Shown: positions 6,238 through 7,339 of the stretch, piece by piece
How positions within the stretch are numbered: position 1 is the stretch's first letter
Layout: each line of letters starts with the position of its first letter
From: Thermoleophilia bacterium
GTDB taxonomy: Bacteria > Actinomycetota > Thermoleophilia > Gaiellales > SKUG01
Assembly: GCA_007122215.1 (NCBI GenBank)
Contig: SKUG01000074.1
Coordinates: 1 to 7,339, forward strand
Direction: 5' to 3'
DNA: 7,339 bases
The notes under the pieces: generated by a model
What the model saw: the letters and a program-made list of their open reading frames with translations, nothing else
What the model was told of the DNA's origin: nothing
The model's database searches: none
Translations under genes and position numbers: made by a program

Positions 6238-6534
6238 ATGAGCGAAGCAGCGAAGATCGACGGGCAGGCCTTGCTGACAGGGCTCCAGCAGGCAGGCGAG
6301 CGCTCCCGGGCGCGCGCGGCTCGCGAGCCCGAGCCGCAGGTTCCGGCCCCCACCGCCGCTGCACCCTCGAGCATCGGCCAGCTACGGCGCGAGGGCACGA
6401 TCGTCGACACCGTCGCCCAGATCGCCCGCCATGCCTCCGATCCGCGGATGAGCCCCGAGCGCGCGCAGCTGCTCGAGCAGTCCATGCAGGTCGTGATCAA
6501 CGCCTACGAGGCCCAGGTGCGCGCCTGGCTCTAG
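6238..6534 (+). CDS. Hypothetical 98-residue helical protein
   Basis: I do not recognise this gene. The 98-residue product has an N-terminal likely helix (1-29) that becomes Arg-rich (ERSRARAARE), a Pro/Ala linker (31-45) and a second helical part (46-98) with IGQLRREGTIVDTVAQIARH and then SPERAQLLEQSMQVVINAYEAQVRAWL-like amphipathic sequence (the last stretch spans 72-98). There is no cysteine, membrane segment or signal peptide, so it should be cytoplasmic. Composition and GC-rich third positions look like a true protein, and the opposite-strand frame does not. The ATG is the first start consistent with this composition; the frame is open further upstream only across the foldase gene. The two-helix layout with a proline hinge could suit a small adaptor or anti-factor, but this is only a shape argument. 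It diverges from the foldase and converges with the surface-protein gene 39 bases downstream. Confidence 0.7.
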   Translation: MSEAAKIDGQALLTGLQQAGERSRARAAREPEPQVPAPTAAAPSSIGQLRREGTIVDTVAQIARHASDPRMSPERAQLLEQSMQVVINAYEAQVRAWL

Positions 6535-6551
6535 GGCGCCGCGCTCTGCTG

Positions 6552-6578
6552 CCTGGTCGCCGGGGAGGCCCGGTCAGG
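6552..6578. terminator. Small GC hairpin between convergent genes
   Basis: CCGGG (6560-6564) pairs with CCCGG (6569-6573) across a GAGG loop. An outer CCTG/CAGG pair (6552-6555 with 6575-6578) can extend it with an uneven internal loop. It fills the 39-base gap between the stop codons of the 98-residue protein and the surface protein, slightly overlapping the latter's stop. No T-tract follows on either strand, so terminator function is only suggested by position. Confidence 0.35.
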
Positions 6579-7339
6579 GGCGGGCGATGCCGGTGTAGGT
6601 GATGGTGGTGGCGTAGGCGCCGGGTGGTGTGGTCATGCCGGGGCTCGCGCGGTAGGTCACGAGGACGGTGTCGCCGCCTGGTGGTGTGGGGTCCGTGGAT
6701 TCGTGCAGCAGGGTGGTGAAGCTGCTGGCGAGGCTCAGGTACCAGTTGTTGGTGTAGTCGTCCTCGGGCCAGCCGGAGCTGTTGGCGGGGCCCCACTTGG
6801 CGAGGCGGTCGTCGCTGGAGCCTGCGGCGTCGCGCACGGTGATACCGAAGGCGTCGCTGGTGCTGGTCGGCCAGGCTGCGGGCGGGTCGATGGGGTCCTG
6901 CCACTTCGGGATCGTGCCCGTGCAGGGCAGGGCGCACTCCATGCCCCACGCGTCGGATACCTCGCTGGCGACGAGCTCGTAGCCAGCGGCCGCGTCGGTC
7001 TCGACGGTGACCTCGGTGGTGGCGGTGGCGTGGGTTTCGGGGATGGTCGCGCCGAGGTCCTGGGTGGCCTCGTCGACGCTGATGGTGATCGACGGTTCGC
7101 TGCCCGAGCACTCAAAGTCGCCGCCGACGTCCAAGGAGGCGAACCCCTGCTGGGCGACGCCGCCTGCGCTTCGGAATGCACCGCCGGCGTGGAGCACGCC
7201 GCTCGTGCAGCTGCCCGTGAGTGCGTAGACCGTGCTGCTGGCACCGGGGTCCCAGGGGGTGAGGGTTCCGCTCGTGGTGTCGACGGCTGCCATCCGGTGG
7301 CGCGCGGTGCCCCCGTTGGCCGTGGTGAAACCTCCACCC
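6574..7339 (-). CDS. Beta-propeller (DUF5122-like) surface protein, C-terminal part (partial, 5' end outside window)
   Basis: The frame is open to the window edge, so the ATG at 7293 is probably internal; about 254 residues are visible. The first part holds the last propeller repeats: GGGFTTANGG, then RMAAVDTTSGTLTPWDP (consensus in the family 'rlAalDatTG.l.pWdP'), VYALTGSCTSGVLHAGGAF (the 'vYalA...lyvGGdF' motif) and a shortened last unit ending FASLDVGGDFECSG. The remaining 170 or so residues form a separate beta-rich domain: SITISVDEATQDLGATIPET, a TTEVTVETDAAAGYELV strand pair, a Trp- and Pro-rich middle and a closing PPGAYATTITYTG strand. This resembles C-terminal domains of secreted bacterial proteins with 'aGtYtttitYta' endings. 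No sortase motif or membrane anchor follows; the protein stops three residues after that strand. Cys120 and Cys124 (counted from the internal ATG) could pair. Probable role is extracellular structure or binding; the ligand is unknown. Confidence 0.75.
   Translation of the reverse strand, partial: GGGFTTANGGTARHRMAAVDTTSGTLTPWDPGASSTVYALTGSCTSGVLHAGGAFRSAGGVAQQGFASLDVGGDFECSGSEPSITISVDEATQDLGATIPETHATATTEVTVETDAAAGYELVASEVSDAWGMECALPCTGTIPKWQDPIDPPAAWPTSTSDAFGITVRDAAGSSDDRLAKWGPANSSGWPEDDYTNNWYLSLASSFTTLLHESTDPTPPGGDTVLVTYRASPGMTTPPGAYATTITYTGIARP

Noticed and set aside
6207..6500. A 97-residue minus-strand frame opposite the small protein gene
   Set aside because: Erratic Cys/Trp/Ser-rich composition; the plus-strand frame has better composition and GC-rich third positions.
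6497..7111. A 204-residue minus-strand frame in another phase of the propeller gene
   Set aside because: Consists mostly of Arg/His/Pro, typical of an out-of-phase reading of a GC-rich gene.
1..7339. CRISPR, tRNA/rRNA, transposase, phage or attachment sites
   Set aside because: No spaced repeats, RNA-gene signatures, terminal inverted repeats or mobile-element proteins were seen by eye on either strand.

Overview
The window is a gene-dense, very GC-rich stretch of bacterial chromosome with almost every third codon position G or C, short intergenic gaps and several overlapping genes. The gene content suggests a high-GC actinobacterium. It combines an HxlR regulator with a C-terminal Cys cluster, an OmpR-type two-component pair, a cytoplasmic M16B peptidase, a membrane-anchored SurA/PrsA-like foldase and a DUF5122-type beta-propeller surface protein. 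A Thermoleophilia-like lineage would fit, because RND pumps and DUF5122 propellers occur there, but that placement is inference from gene content and not from a marker gene.

Layout. (1) Bases 1-736 (+) hold the C-terminal end of an RND (AcrB-like) efflux transporter, cut by the window edge. (2) Bases 684-1193 (+) encode an HxlR-family regulator that starts inside the transporter gene. (3) Bases 2946-1242 (-) encode a response regulator followed by its sensor kinase, overlapping by 20 bp; this operon converges on the HxlR gene. (4) Bases 2947-3098 form a divergent control region carrying repeated AGCCGTC heptamers. (5) Bases 3099-4379 (+) encode an M16B zinc peptidase. (6) Bases 6108-4369 (-) encode a 579-residue membrane-anchored foldase/chaperone with two degenerate parvulin-like domains and an acidic repeat tail; its 3' end overlaps that of the peptidase gene by 11 bp. 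(7) Bases 6109-6237 are a second divergent gap, containing a long imperfect inverted repeat. (8) Bases 6238-6534 (+) encode a 98-residue protein of unknown function. (9) Bases 7339-6574 (-) encode the C-terminal end of a secreted or surface protein made of beta-propeller repeats plus a beta-rich C-terminal domain, cut by the window edge.

How the genes may work together. The transporter and HxlR gene look like one transcription unit, an efflux pump with a local regulator. The central block (two-component system, peptidase, extracytoplasmic foldase) has the composition of an envelope or protein-quality-control neighbourhood: a short-loop membrane kinase next to a peptidase and a chaperone. This functional link rests on adjacency alone. 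I see no RNA genes, CRISPR arrays, insertion sequences or phage genes. No single previously undescribed system is demonstrated. The least ordinary items are the foldase architecture (two-cysteine layout, acidic tail), the propeller fusion protein and the unknown 98-residue protein.
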